From Pseudomonadota bacterium (GTDB lineage: Bacteria > Myxococcota > Bradymonadia > UBA4248), in contig JAGACY010000073.1 in the NCBI GenBank assembly GCA_017613855.1, positions 1 to 5,021 on the forward strand: 5,021 nucleotides of DNA. Reading direction: 5' to 3'. Of the stretch, positions 1 to 4,910 are shown piece after piece. Below the pieces are notes generated by a model that did no database searches, was not told the DNA's origin, and was given only the letters and a program-made list of their open reading frames with translations. The position numbers and the translations under genes were made by a program. Position 1 is the stretch's first letter, and each line of letters begins with the position of its first letter.

Positions 1-594
1 AAGTTTATAGATCGATATAATGCTGAGATTGAATTGACTAAACGTACAAATCGAACTCCAAAGTCTGAAATTAATTATTTGGGAATGTTTTTGGGTAAAA
101 TGGGTAAAATTATTAAAATAATTTGTATCATTTTTTTAATTTTGATCGGTTTGATCGTTTTGCTTTTGGTTTGGAGTCCTTCAACAGACAAATCATCTGC
201 TGTTGATCAATCAATAACAGCAGAGGCACAGTCAGCGTTAGCTACTGATTCTGAATTGTGGGAAGGAAACAATTCATCCACTTGTGCAATCCATAACTCT
301 GACACCACTTTAACCGTTACAGGAACCAAATCGTCGGATGCATCGCTTGAGATAACCGGAATAACCATTAACGAATGTAAAACAGTCGATATTGCTTTTG
401 ACAATCAGGCGTCTAAATCGGTCAAATGCTCAATATCGGACGGCAAAATTAGAATTGCATCTGATCGTCGCATGATAAAGAATATGCGTGGATCCGCCAA
501 TATGAAGGTAACAGTACCATTGGACAATGGGGATGTTAAAATTATCCAGTATTCGCTCACGGGCTTTAGCAAAGCTTGCGAGTGGACGAAATAG
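1..594 (+). CDS. Membrane-anchored hypothetical protein, 5'-truncated by window edge
   Basis: The reading frame is open from the first base to the TAG at 592-594. A TTG at 34 would give 186 residues, but no ribosome binding site precedes it and the frame continues upstream, so the true start is probably outside the window. Numbered from that TTG, residues about 26-47 form one strongly hydrophobic segment (IIKIICIIFLILIGLIVLLL) after a Lys/Arg-rich N terminus. This suggests a single membrane anchor with the C-terminal ~135 residues outside the cytoplasm. The outer part is Ser/Thr-rich (about 50-105), then mixed, and carries four cysteines (84, 115, 132, 182) that could form two disulfides. The last ~35 residues (R145-RMIKNM, then VPLDNGD, then YSLTGFSKACEW) faintly recall the C-terminal domain of TagO/VasI-like proteins, which end in a G-[LF]-x-x-A...C-x-W motif. 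That is a weak, unverified resemblance. The gene is AT-rich compared with the right half of the window. Function unknown. Confidence 0.8.
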   Translation, partial: KFIDRYNAEIELTKRTNRTPKSEINYLGMFLGKMGKIIKIICIIFLILIGLIVLLLVWSPSTDKSSAVDQSITAEAQSALATDSELWEGNNSSTCAIHNSDTTLTVTGTKSSDASLEITGITINECKTVDIAFDNQASKSVKCSISDGKIRIASDRRMIKNMRGSANMKVTVPLDNGDVKIIQYSLTGFSKACEWTK

Positions 595-609
595 CGGTAG
601 TAAATGGGG

Positions 610-674
610 AGCCTCGAACGGGCTAATAGAATTCAGCCTTAGTTGGAGCTGAATTCTGCCGCCCATTCGGGGCT
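610..674. terminator. Long inverted repeat between convergent genes
   Basis: The arms 610-637 and 648-674 are inverted copies of one another, separated by a 10-base loop (638-647). The inner part pairs perfectly over 10 bp (AGAATTCAGC at 628-637 with GCTGAATTCT at 648-657). After a small 4/3-base internal loop, GGGC pairs with GCCC, and AGCCTCGAA pairs with TTCGGGGCT through one wobble. Each arm also holds a small hairpin of its own (GCCTCGAACGGGC and GCCCATTCGGGGC). It sits 15 bases after the stop of the + gene and 9 bases beyond the stop of the - gene, so it most likely terminates or insulates the two convergent transcripts. Neither side has a strong T-run, so it is not a textbook Rho-independent terminator. 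The right arm is a copy of the repeat at 2264-2293. Confidence 0.65.
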
Positions 675-683
675 TAAACATCC

Positions 684-1973
684 TCACAGCAAACACACTG
701 AATACAGTGGCATATTGGTGATGTTAGCTTGTTCGACATATGGCAATGACGAAAATTTGACTGCCTTCGGTGGCTGATATTTTTCGCAAAAGGCTTTAAG
801 GCTTTGGGAGCGCAGGTTGGATGAGGCTTTTACTTCGATAGGAATGATATCTTTTCCCTTTTGGATCATAAAATCCATTTCGAAAGTCGCTTGTTTGGTG
901 CCGAAATAGAATGGTGTGTATTCGGTATCGGAAATGAGCTGCTGCAACACAAATTGTTCTGTCAGTGCGCCCTTGAATTCTACAAACAGGTGGTTGCCTT
1001 CGAGCAAAGAACCGGCATCCAGTTCGCTCATGGCCGAAAGCAAACCGACATCGGCCAAAAACAATTTGTATGCACTAAAATCTTTGTAGAATGAAAGAGG
1101 AATGTGTGGTTCATTGACGCGATGTACTTTGTAAATTAGCCCACAGTCGAGCAGCCATTGTATCGATTCTTCAAAGTCGGCACTACGTGCGCCCTTTTTG
1201 ATTTGTCCAAAAAAGAATTTTTTGTTTTCCTTGGCCAATTGAATTGGAATCGATTCCCAGACCATGTGCACGCGCGGGAGCATGGACGATTGAATATGTT
1301 TGCCAAAATCGTCGCGGTATTGCGTCAAAAGGTTGTTCTGCATTTCCCGAACGACATTAAAATCTCTGTTTTTGCTAAAATATTGTACAACTTCGGGCAT
1401 GCCGCCGACATAATAATAGTTTTTTAACCAAAATAGATATTTGTCGTGAAATGTATTAATAATATTGAAGTCGCCTGCATTGAGCGCATCATGCAAGGCG
1501 TTTTCGCCCATGGCAGCAAGGAATTCCCGATAAGTCATCGGATAAAGCGATATCATATCGACTTTGCCAACGGGAAAAGAAACATGGCCATGAAGTGCCA
1601 CGCCCAACAATGACCCTGCTGCAATCAGATGATATTCCGATGCCTCTTCACTAAATCGCTTTAAAGACTCAAGTGCATGCGGTGATTCCTGAATTTCGTC
1701 GAAAACAATCAACGTATTGCCCGGGGTGATTTCGATACCTGCTTCGATCCCAAGGCTGATAATAAGCTGCGCAATGCTGTACCCCTGTTCGAACAGCCGC
1801 TGCATTCGGACATTCTGGTAAAAAGAAATGTAGGCCGTTTTTTCGAAATACTCTTCCCCAAAGGCCTTCATCAACCAGGTTTTTCCTGTTTGGCGTGCCC
1901 CTTTGAGGATTAACGGTTTTCGGTTCGGTTTGGTTTTCCAGCGAACCAAATCTGCCATGCGCTCTCTTTCCAT
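684..1973 (-). CDS. AAA-family ATPase with DUF4143 region (429 aa)
   Basis: This is a P-loop ATPase of the AAA_14 plus DUF4143 architecture, a family found in many bacteria and archaea, often in several copies per genome, with no settled function. Walker A is GARQTGKT (residues 25-32). Walker B is LIVFDEIQ (88-95, D92/E93). The sensor-1 region is LIAAGS (116-121), followed by the family's typical SFPVGKVDMISLYPMTYREF (132-151) and YYVGGMPEVV (187-196). The DUF4143 region covers about 200-385 and includes YKLFLADVGLLSAM (302-315). Near the end, EMDFMI...IIPIEVKAS (365-384) reads as a PD-(D/E)xK-like site with D367, E380 and K382 all present. Length is normal for the family and nothing appears truncated. 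The ATG at 1973 is preceded by GAGGAAA with 7 bases between GAGG and the ATG, so this start is well supported. A second Met (M6) lacks its own site. The gene stands alone, convergent with the gene on its left, and its upstream region carries a triple 33-bp-spaced repeat. A DNA-related role is inferred from the nuclease-like site only. Confidence 0.93.
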   Translation of the reverse strand: MERERMADLVRWKTKPNRKPLILKGARQTGKTWLMKAFGEEYFEKTAYISFYQNVRMQRLFEQGYSIAQLIISLGIEAGIEITPGNTLIVFDEIQESPHALESLKRFSEEASEYHLIAAGSLLGVALHGHVSFPVGKVDMISLYPMTYREFLAAMGENALHDALNAGDFNIINTFHDKYLFWLKNYYYVGGMPEVVQYFSKNRDFNVVREMQNNLLTQYRDDFGKHIQSSMLPRVHMVWESIPIQLAKENKKFFFGQIKKGARSADFEESIQWLLDCGLIYKVHRVNEPHIPLSFYKDFSAYKLFLADVGLLSAMSELDAGSLLEGNHLFVEFKGALTEQFVLQQLISDTEYTPFYFGTKQATFEMDFMIQKGKDIIPIEVKASSNLRSQSLKAFCEKYQPPKAVKFSSLPYVEQANITNMPLYSVCLL

Positions 1974-2008
1974 TGTGTTTCCTCGCGTTTCCCCCGTCTA
2001 ATCGCGAG

Positions 2009-2096
2009 TGTGACATTTTTTCGGACCTCATTCAAGTTAAAACTCACACTTTTTCGGATCTCAATTGGGCAGATCCGCACACTTTTTCGGACCTCG
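2009..2096. repeat. Three ~18 bp repeats at exact 33 bp spacing
   Basis: Three copies of a motif close to CACACTTTTTCGGACCTC lie upstream of the AAA ATPase gene that starts at 1973. The TTTTTCGGA cores end at 2025, 2058 and 2091, so the period is exactly 33 bp, close to three helical turns. The spacers between copies are not conserved. The first copy varies on its left side (TGTGACATTTTTTCGGACC). CGGATCT (2055-2061) and AGATCCG (2071-2077) form an inverted repeat between copies two and three, and AGTGTGA (2007-2013) is inverted against TCACACT (2044-2050). On the minus strand, in the direction of the ATPase gene, the motif reads GAGGTCCGAAAAAGTGTG. It could be an operator array for the downstream gene. 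It could also be a remnant end of an IS21-type element, which carry several such terminal repeats. No transposase is present here. Confidence 0.7.
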
Positions 2097-2164
2097 GACG
2101 AGTGAAGTGCAGTTTACGCAGCATAATTCACTGTTCTAGTTTTGAGATTCTGTGTGTTAAAATG

Positions 2165-2180
2165 TTTTAGAGCGCTAAAA
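2165..2180. other. Small AT-rich hairpin in intergenic region
   Basis: TTTTAG (2165-2170) and CTAAAA (2175-2180) are perfectly complementary around an AGCG loop. It lies between the 33-bp repeat array and the GC-hairpin repeat element. It is short and weak, so its role is unclear and it may be chance. The stretch 2097-2164 shows nothing else I can support. Confidence 0.25.
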
Positions 2181-2193
2181 TGTGCTTTCTTCC

Positions 2194-2294
2194 GCCCCTT
2201 CGGGGCTAGTTATTCTTAGAAATGCTCTTGTCCTGGGGGTACGTGCGCTGCGTTTCACCCCAGGCTGAATTCTGTTGCCCCTTCGGGACTAAAC
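2194..2294. repeat. Composite palindromic repeat element with three hairpins
   Basis: Three consecutive hairpins are visible. The first is GCCCCTTCGGGGC (2194-2206), a 5 bp stem around a TTC turn. The second is CCTGGGGGT (2232-2240) pairing with ACCCCAGG (2257-2264). The third is GCCCCTTCGGGAC (2277-2289). The stretch 2264-2293 begins GCTGAATTCTG, and with its hairpin and the following CTAAACA it closely matches 648-680 near the left of the window. The two places therefore belong to one dispersed repeat family. Similar REP-like arrangements (CCTGGGG...CCCCAGG, then CTGAATTCTG, then a GCCCC...GGGGC hairpin) recur in PVC and Bacteroidota genomes as far as I recall. It contains no supported gene. 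It lies upstream of the promoter of the second ATPase gene and may be a non-autonomous repeat or an RNA structure. Confidence 0.7.
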
Positions 2295-2318
2295 AGTAGC
2301 CTTGACACACAAATTGTC

Positions 2319-2347
2319 TTGAATTTCCGTTCCTATGCCCGTATAAC
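2319..2347 (+). promoter_or_regulatory. Candidate sigma-70-type promoter for second ATPase gene
   Basis: A -35-like TTGAAT (2319-2324) and a -10-like TATAAC (2342-2347) are separated by exactly 17 bases. Transcription would start near 2354, inside the left arm of the palindrome at 2350-2389, giving a leader of about 45 bases before the ATG at 2398. The nearby perfect TTGACA at 2302 has no usable -10 at normal spacing. Moderate support only. Confidence 0.45.
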
Positions 2348-2349
2348 AT

Positions 2350-2389
2350 CACTGAAGAAAAATGCCATTTATGGTAATTATCTTCAGTG
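2350..2389. repeat. Left copy of flanking palindromic direct repeat
   Basis: This is a 40-base dyad. CACTGAAGA (2350-2358) pairs perfectly with TCTTCAGTG (2381-2389). The AAAA and ATTA inner strips pair partly, and TGCCAT pairs with ATGGTA around a TT turn. It lies between the candidate -10 and the ribosome binding site, and its last base is the first G of the Shine-Dalgarno. Bases 2353-2388 match 3643-3678 at 31 of 36 positions, with an offset of exactly 1290. As DNA it could be an operator. As RNA the hairpin would end at the ribosome binding site and could influence translation. Confidence 0.8.
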
Positions 2390-2397
2390 GAGGTGAT
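2389..2397 (+). promoter_or_regulatory. Strong Shine-Dalgarno that fixes the start at 2398
   Basis: GGAGGTGAT matches the 16S rRNA 3' tail over nine bases and runs right up to the ATG at 2398, with GGAGG 4 bases from the start codon. The in-frame ATGs at 2362 and 2371 lie inside the palindrome and have no such site, so 2398 is the preferred start. Confidence 0.8.
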
Positions 2398-3642
2398 ATG
2401 CAGGAAATAAGACGCGATATTTACCTGAAGCGCCTAATTCAGCGCATTGGGAATGGCCAGATCAAGGTGATTACCGGTATCAGACGCTGCGGTAAATCCT
2501 ACCTGCTGGACCCTATTTTTAAGAATCATCTGTTGTCGACTGGGGTGCCGGATGATCATATTGTCAAAATTGAACTAGACCGCCTGCGTAATCGCCAATA
2601 CCATCACGATCCCTCTGGGTTTGAAGATTTTATATTGTCGCAAGTCAAAGACAACGCACGTCACTATATCCTTCTTGATGAGATACAGTTGGTCGATGAT
2701 TTTGAGCTCATTCTGAACGGATTGCTTTATGAAAAAAATTTGGATGTGTATGTGACGGGAAGCAATTCGAAGTTCCTTTCATCGGATATCATCACAGCAT
2801 TTCGCGGGCGTGGCGATCAGATTCACGTCAGTCCGCTATCATTTGCCGAATGCTGCTCTATCCGTGACGCTCATCCCCTGAGCTGTCTGAACGACTACAT
2901 GACGTATGGCGGCATGCCCCTTGTCCAGTCCTATGTGAATGATTCTGACAAGGCTGTTTATCTTAAGGAATTGTTTAGCCAGACCTACTTTGTGGATATC
3001 ATCGAAAGAAATCAGATTCAACGAACCGACGTTTTGGATTCGCTTGTCAATATTCTGGCATCTTCGGTCGGCTCATTGACGAATCCTCAAAAAATATATG
3101 ACACCTTTAAAAGTAATGGCACAAAAGAACTGTCTATCAATACAATAAACAGCCATCTGGCTCACCTCGAAGACGCTTTCATCGTTCGCAAGGCCCTGCG
3201 CTACGATGTCAAGGGGCGTAAATATATCAATACACCTCAGAAATACTATTTCACCGATCTGGGACTGCGCAATGCCAGACTGAATTTCCGACAGCAGGAA
3301 GAAACGCATCTCATGGAAAATGCGATATATAACGAATTGATTACTAGGGGATATAATGTGGATATCGGGGTTGTTGAACTGCGTGAAAAAGGCCGGAGGC
3401 AGCAGACAGAAGTCGATTTCGTCTGTAACGAAGGGAGCAGCCGGTATTACATCCAGTCGGCACTCAGCCTTGATACGTCCGAAAAAACAAATCAGGAAAG
3501 CCGACCTCTGAGGCATATTGATGATAACTTCAGGAAAATCATTGTCGTCAAGGATGTTATCAAACCTTGGCATACAGATTACGGTATTCTGGTCATGGGC
3601 ATTGTCGACTTTTTGCTCGATCCAAACAGCCTAAACCGATGA
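2398..3642 (+). CDS. AAA-family ATPase with DUF4143 region, second type (414 aa)
   Basis: This is a P-loop ATPase of the same broad AAA_14/DUF4143 family as the gene at 684-1973 but from a clearly different branch, with little alignable identity outside the motifs. Walker A is GIRRCGKS (residues 27-34). Walker B is YILLDEIQ (90-97, D94/E95). The sensor-1-like stretch is VYVTGSNSKFLSSDI (117-131), with Arg residues at 136 and 138, followed by HVSPLSFAE (143-151) and MTYGGMPLV (168-176). The DUF4143 part follows, with a helix-turn-helix-like middle (about 225-265), YYFTDLGLRNARLNF (283-297) and MENAIYNELITRGY (306-319). The C-terminal nuclease-like strand pair is EVDFVC (338-343) and YYIQSALSL (350-358). 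The E-x-K of a PD-(D/E)xK site is replaced by Q-S-A, so this site is probably inactive as a nuclease. The start at 2398 rests on a perfect ribosome binding site. The gene has its own candidate promoter, stands alone, and is bracketed by direct repeats, the right copy beginning immediately after the TGA. Cellular role unknown. Confidence 0.93.
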   Translation: MQEIRRDIYLKRLIQRIGNGQIKVITGIRRCGKSYLLDPIFKNHLLSTGVPDDHIVKIELDRLRNRQYHHDPSGFEDFILSQVKDNARHYILLDEIQLVDDFELILNGLLYEKNLDVYVTGSNSKFLSSDIITAFRGRGDQIHVSPLSFAECCSIRDAHPLSCLNDYMTYGGMPLVQSYVNDSDKAVYLKELFSQTYFVDIIERNQIQRTDVLDSLVNILASSVGSLTNPQKIYDTFKSNGTKELSINTINSHLAHLEDAFIVRKALRYDVKGRKYINTPQKYYFTDLGLRNARLNFRQQEETHLMENAIYNELITRGYNVDIGVVELREKGRRQQTEVDFVCNEGSSRYYIQSALSLDTSEKTNQESRPLRHIDDNFRKIIVVKDVIKPWHTDYGILVMGIVDFLLDPNSLNR

Positions 3643-3679
3643 TGAATAAAAATGCCATCTATGGCAAAAATCTTCAGTC
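3640..3679. repeat. Right copy of flanking palindromic direct repeat; possible terminator for minus-strand gene
   Basis: Bases 3643-3678 repeat 2353-2388 (31 of 36 identical, offset 1290). The similarity starts at the base after the ATPase stop codon. The inner stem is perfect here (TGCCAT with ATGGCA, 3653-3666), while the outer stem is degraded compared with the left copy. Read on the minus strand, TGCCATAGATGGCA is followed by TTTTTATT, so this copy could also act as a short-stem Rho-independent terminator for the DUF5131 gene, which stops 43 bases upstream of this element on that strand. On the plus strand no T-run follows. Confidence 0.75.
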
Positions 3680-3701
3680 TATTGAAAATTCCTAAATAAT
3701 T

Positions 3702-3715
3702 CCGCATTCCGCATT
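3702..3715. repeat. Two tandem CCGCATT heptamers
   Basis: CCGCATT occurs twice head to tail at 3702-3708 and 3709-3715, followed by the related GCCCC. Only two units are present, which may be chance or a remnant of a short simple repeat. It lies in the gap between the flanking repeat and the DUF5131 stop codon. Confidence 0.3.
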
Positions 3716-3721
3716 GCCCCC

Positions 3722-4624
3722 TCACAATCGTACTTGCCCTGGCTTTCCGGACGCTTCGCAAGCCCCGCAGTCGGCGCAGCCATTGCAAATGAGCCGGCTG
3801 GCACATGACTCGCACTGCGCACGGTAATGCTTTTGATACAAAGCGCTTTCGGGAATCGGAAAACCAAGGCGGTCTTTTAAATGGAATTCGATAGGCCGGC
3901 CTTCGAAATTCATGCCCGATTTAAAGGCCTGCTGGCTTTGCAGCTGCTTGTTGGGCAGATGGTAGCGCTTGCCGTCTTTTACAAATACTGTCCCCGTTTC
4001 CATAAAGCAGAATCGCGTGTTTGTCTGGACGCATTCTTCGCGCAGCGCCTGCACCCATTCAAAGTGGCACGGCCTGGCCCCATCATAATTCTCGCCACCA
4101 CAAATGACTTCCTCAACTTGACCAGATGAAAGCCACGGCGCAAGCGTCACGGGACCAATAAAAGGCGCGCACATCACCCCCTTGTGTTTAAAGGGCAAGT
4201 CCATCAAAAACGGCATGCGTTCATCGGTGCGCTTTTGGTTCTCGCATGTCACATGAAAAAAGATATTGTCCCAGCCATCGCCCCACTGCGGCGGCAGGCA
4301 CGAAAGCACGCGCTGCGGGCGCTTGGTCACCAGAATGAACACGACATCCGGCCGCATCGCCATCATGCGCCAGGCCTCGGGCCGCCAGGCATCGGCCTCC
4401 TCCAAAAAGAAATCCGAAGTCATGCACACGCGGATTTGTTCGCCGCTTTGAATCCGATAACCGCCATTGCGCTTCTTTTGTATCGGATAATCCTTCCCAT
4501 TCTGAGTCTGGTAAATGACGCTTCCATCCGCATCGCGCAACGAATCGAGAAAATACATGTAACAATGCTGGCAGCCTTCGCTGCATTTTTTGCACCCATG
4601 CCATGGGTTCCATATATCGTGCAT
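3722..4624 (-). CDS. DUF5131 (phage Gp37/Gp68-like) radical-SAM-like protein, 300 aa
   Basis: The N terminus IWNPWHGCKKCSEGCQHCYM (4-23) is the hallmark of the DUF5131 family, named after phage Gp37/Gp68. Its cysteines C11, C14, C18 and C21 (C-x2-C-x3-C-x2-C) resemble the iron-sulfur-binding loop of radical-SAM enzymes. Further family stretches are VCMTSDFFLEEADAWRPEAW (67-86), FILVTKRP (96-103), HVTCENQ (124-130), APFIGPV (153-159), ICGGENYDGARP (174-185) and FCFMETGT (205-212). The C terminus carries a second cluster, C271, C274, C280, C283, C286 and C289 (C-x2-C-x5-C-x2-C-x2-C-x2-C), which could hold an additional metal or Fe-S centre. The family reaction is unknown to me. Some members occur beside a TcmP partner, and none is visible here. 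The ATG at 4624 directly follows an in-frame TAG, so no earlier start exists in this frame, but the ribosome binding site is weak. The gene is more GC-rich than the genes to its left. It runs divergently from alr, with a structured leader of about 120 bases. Confidence 0.88.
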   Translation of the reverse strand: MHDIWNPWHGCKKCSEGCQHCYMYFLDSLRDADGSVIYQTQNGKDYPIQKKRNGGYRIQSGEQIRVCMTSDFFLEEADAWRPEAWRMMAMRPDVVFILVTKRPQRVLSCLPPQWGDGWDNIFFHVTCENQKRTDERMPFLMDLPFKHKGVMCAPFIGPVTLAPWLSSGQVEEVICGGENYDGARPCHFEWVQALREECVQTNTRFCFMETGTVFVKDGKRYHLPNKQLQSQQAFKSGMNFEGRPIEFHLKDRLGFPIPESALYQKHYRAQCESCASRLICNGCADCGACEASGKPGQVRL

Positions 4625-4677
4625 CTATCTGATCCATTGTAAAGAGGCGGAAATTCGTGCATTTCATTCCCGATAAA

Positions 4678-4709
4678 GCGCGCCGTATTGCCGCAGGCAA
4701 TAGGCGTGC
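4678..4709 (-). other. Stable hairpin in the DUF5131 leader
   Basis: TATTGCC (4686-4692) and GGCAATA (4696-4702) pair perfectly around a GCA loop. After one bulged G, CGCC pairs with GGCG, and GCG with TGC through one wobble, giving about 14 pairs in all. In the minus-strand transcript it would lie about 55 bases before the ATG at 4624, downstream of the candidate promoter at 4753-4781. On that strand a short TTTAT follows, so attenuation or a leader regulatory structure is possible. No known riboswitch is recognised. Confidence 0.55.
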
Positions 4710-4752
4710 GGCGGGGCGTATGCGTCAGCATAGCACCGCCTACCGTATCATA

Positions 4753-4781
4753 TTTATAAAATATATTCTGCATTTGTTGAA
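4753..4781 (-). promoter_or_regulatory. Candidate promoter for DUF5131 gene
   Basis: On the minus strand, TTCAAC (4781-4776) is followed after exactly 17 bases by TATAAA (4758-4753), in the most AT-rich part of the divergent intergenic region. It would give a leader of about 120 bases containing the hairpin at 4678-4709. The -35 match is imperfect, so support is modest. No convincing promoter toward alr was found in the same region. Confidence 0.35.
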
Positions 4782-4885
4782 TATGATATGATTGATGCGT
4801 CGCTATCGTGCAAAGCCCGATACGCGCCGCAACCGTGGCTATCTGCGATACGCCCCGGTTTATATTGAGGTATCATCAACTGCGC

Positions 4886-4892
4886 GGGAGAG
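4886..4892 (+). promoter_or_regulatory. Ribosome binding site upstream of alr, spaced for the ATG at 4900
   Basis: GGGAGAG ends 7 bases before the ATG at 4900, an ideal spacing, but 18 bases before the ATG at 4911 that is in frame with alanine racemase. The mismatch suggests either that the 4911 start is used inefficiently or that a small frame-disrupting change lies between 4900 and 4920. Confidence 0.5.
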
Positions 4893-4910
4893 TTATAAAA
4901 TGAAAAAGCC

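Noticed and set aside
1669..2031. Minus-strand 120-codon frame overlapping the ATPase start
   Set aside because: It overlaps the well-supported AAA ATPase in another frame over most of its length, and its upstream part is just the repeat array.
2009..2096. CRISPR array
   Set aside because: There are only three units with an ~18 bp repeat and ~15 bp spacers. This is too short for CRISPR, and no cas genes are present.
2142..2163. TTGAGA ... TAAAAT as a promoter
   Set aside because: The spacing is only 10 bases, too short for a sigma-70-type promoter.
1973..2170. Plus-strand 65-codon frame with an 11-residue repeat (HTFSDL)
   Set aside because: The peptide repeat is the automatic result of the 33 bp DNA period being a multiple of three. 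There is no ribosome binding site and no family resemblance.
2302..2307. Perfect TTGACA as the -35 of the second ATPase promoter
   Set aside because: No -10-like hexamer lies 16-18 bases downstream. TTGAAT at 2319 pairs with TATAAC at the correct spacing instead.
4221..4773. Minus-strand frames of 159 and 117 codons overlapping the DUF5131 N terminus and its leader
   Set aside because: They overlap the conserved DUF5131 coding region by 200 to 400 bases in other frames and show no recognisable domain. The leader hairpin explains the remaining part.
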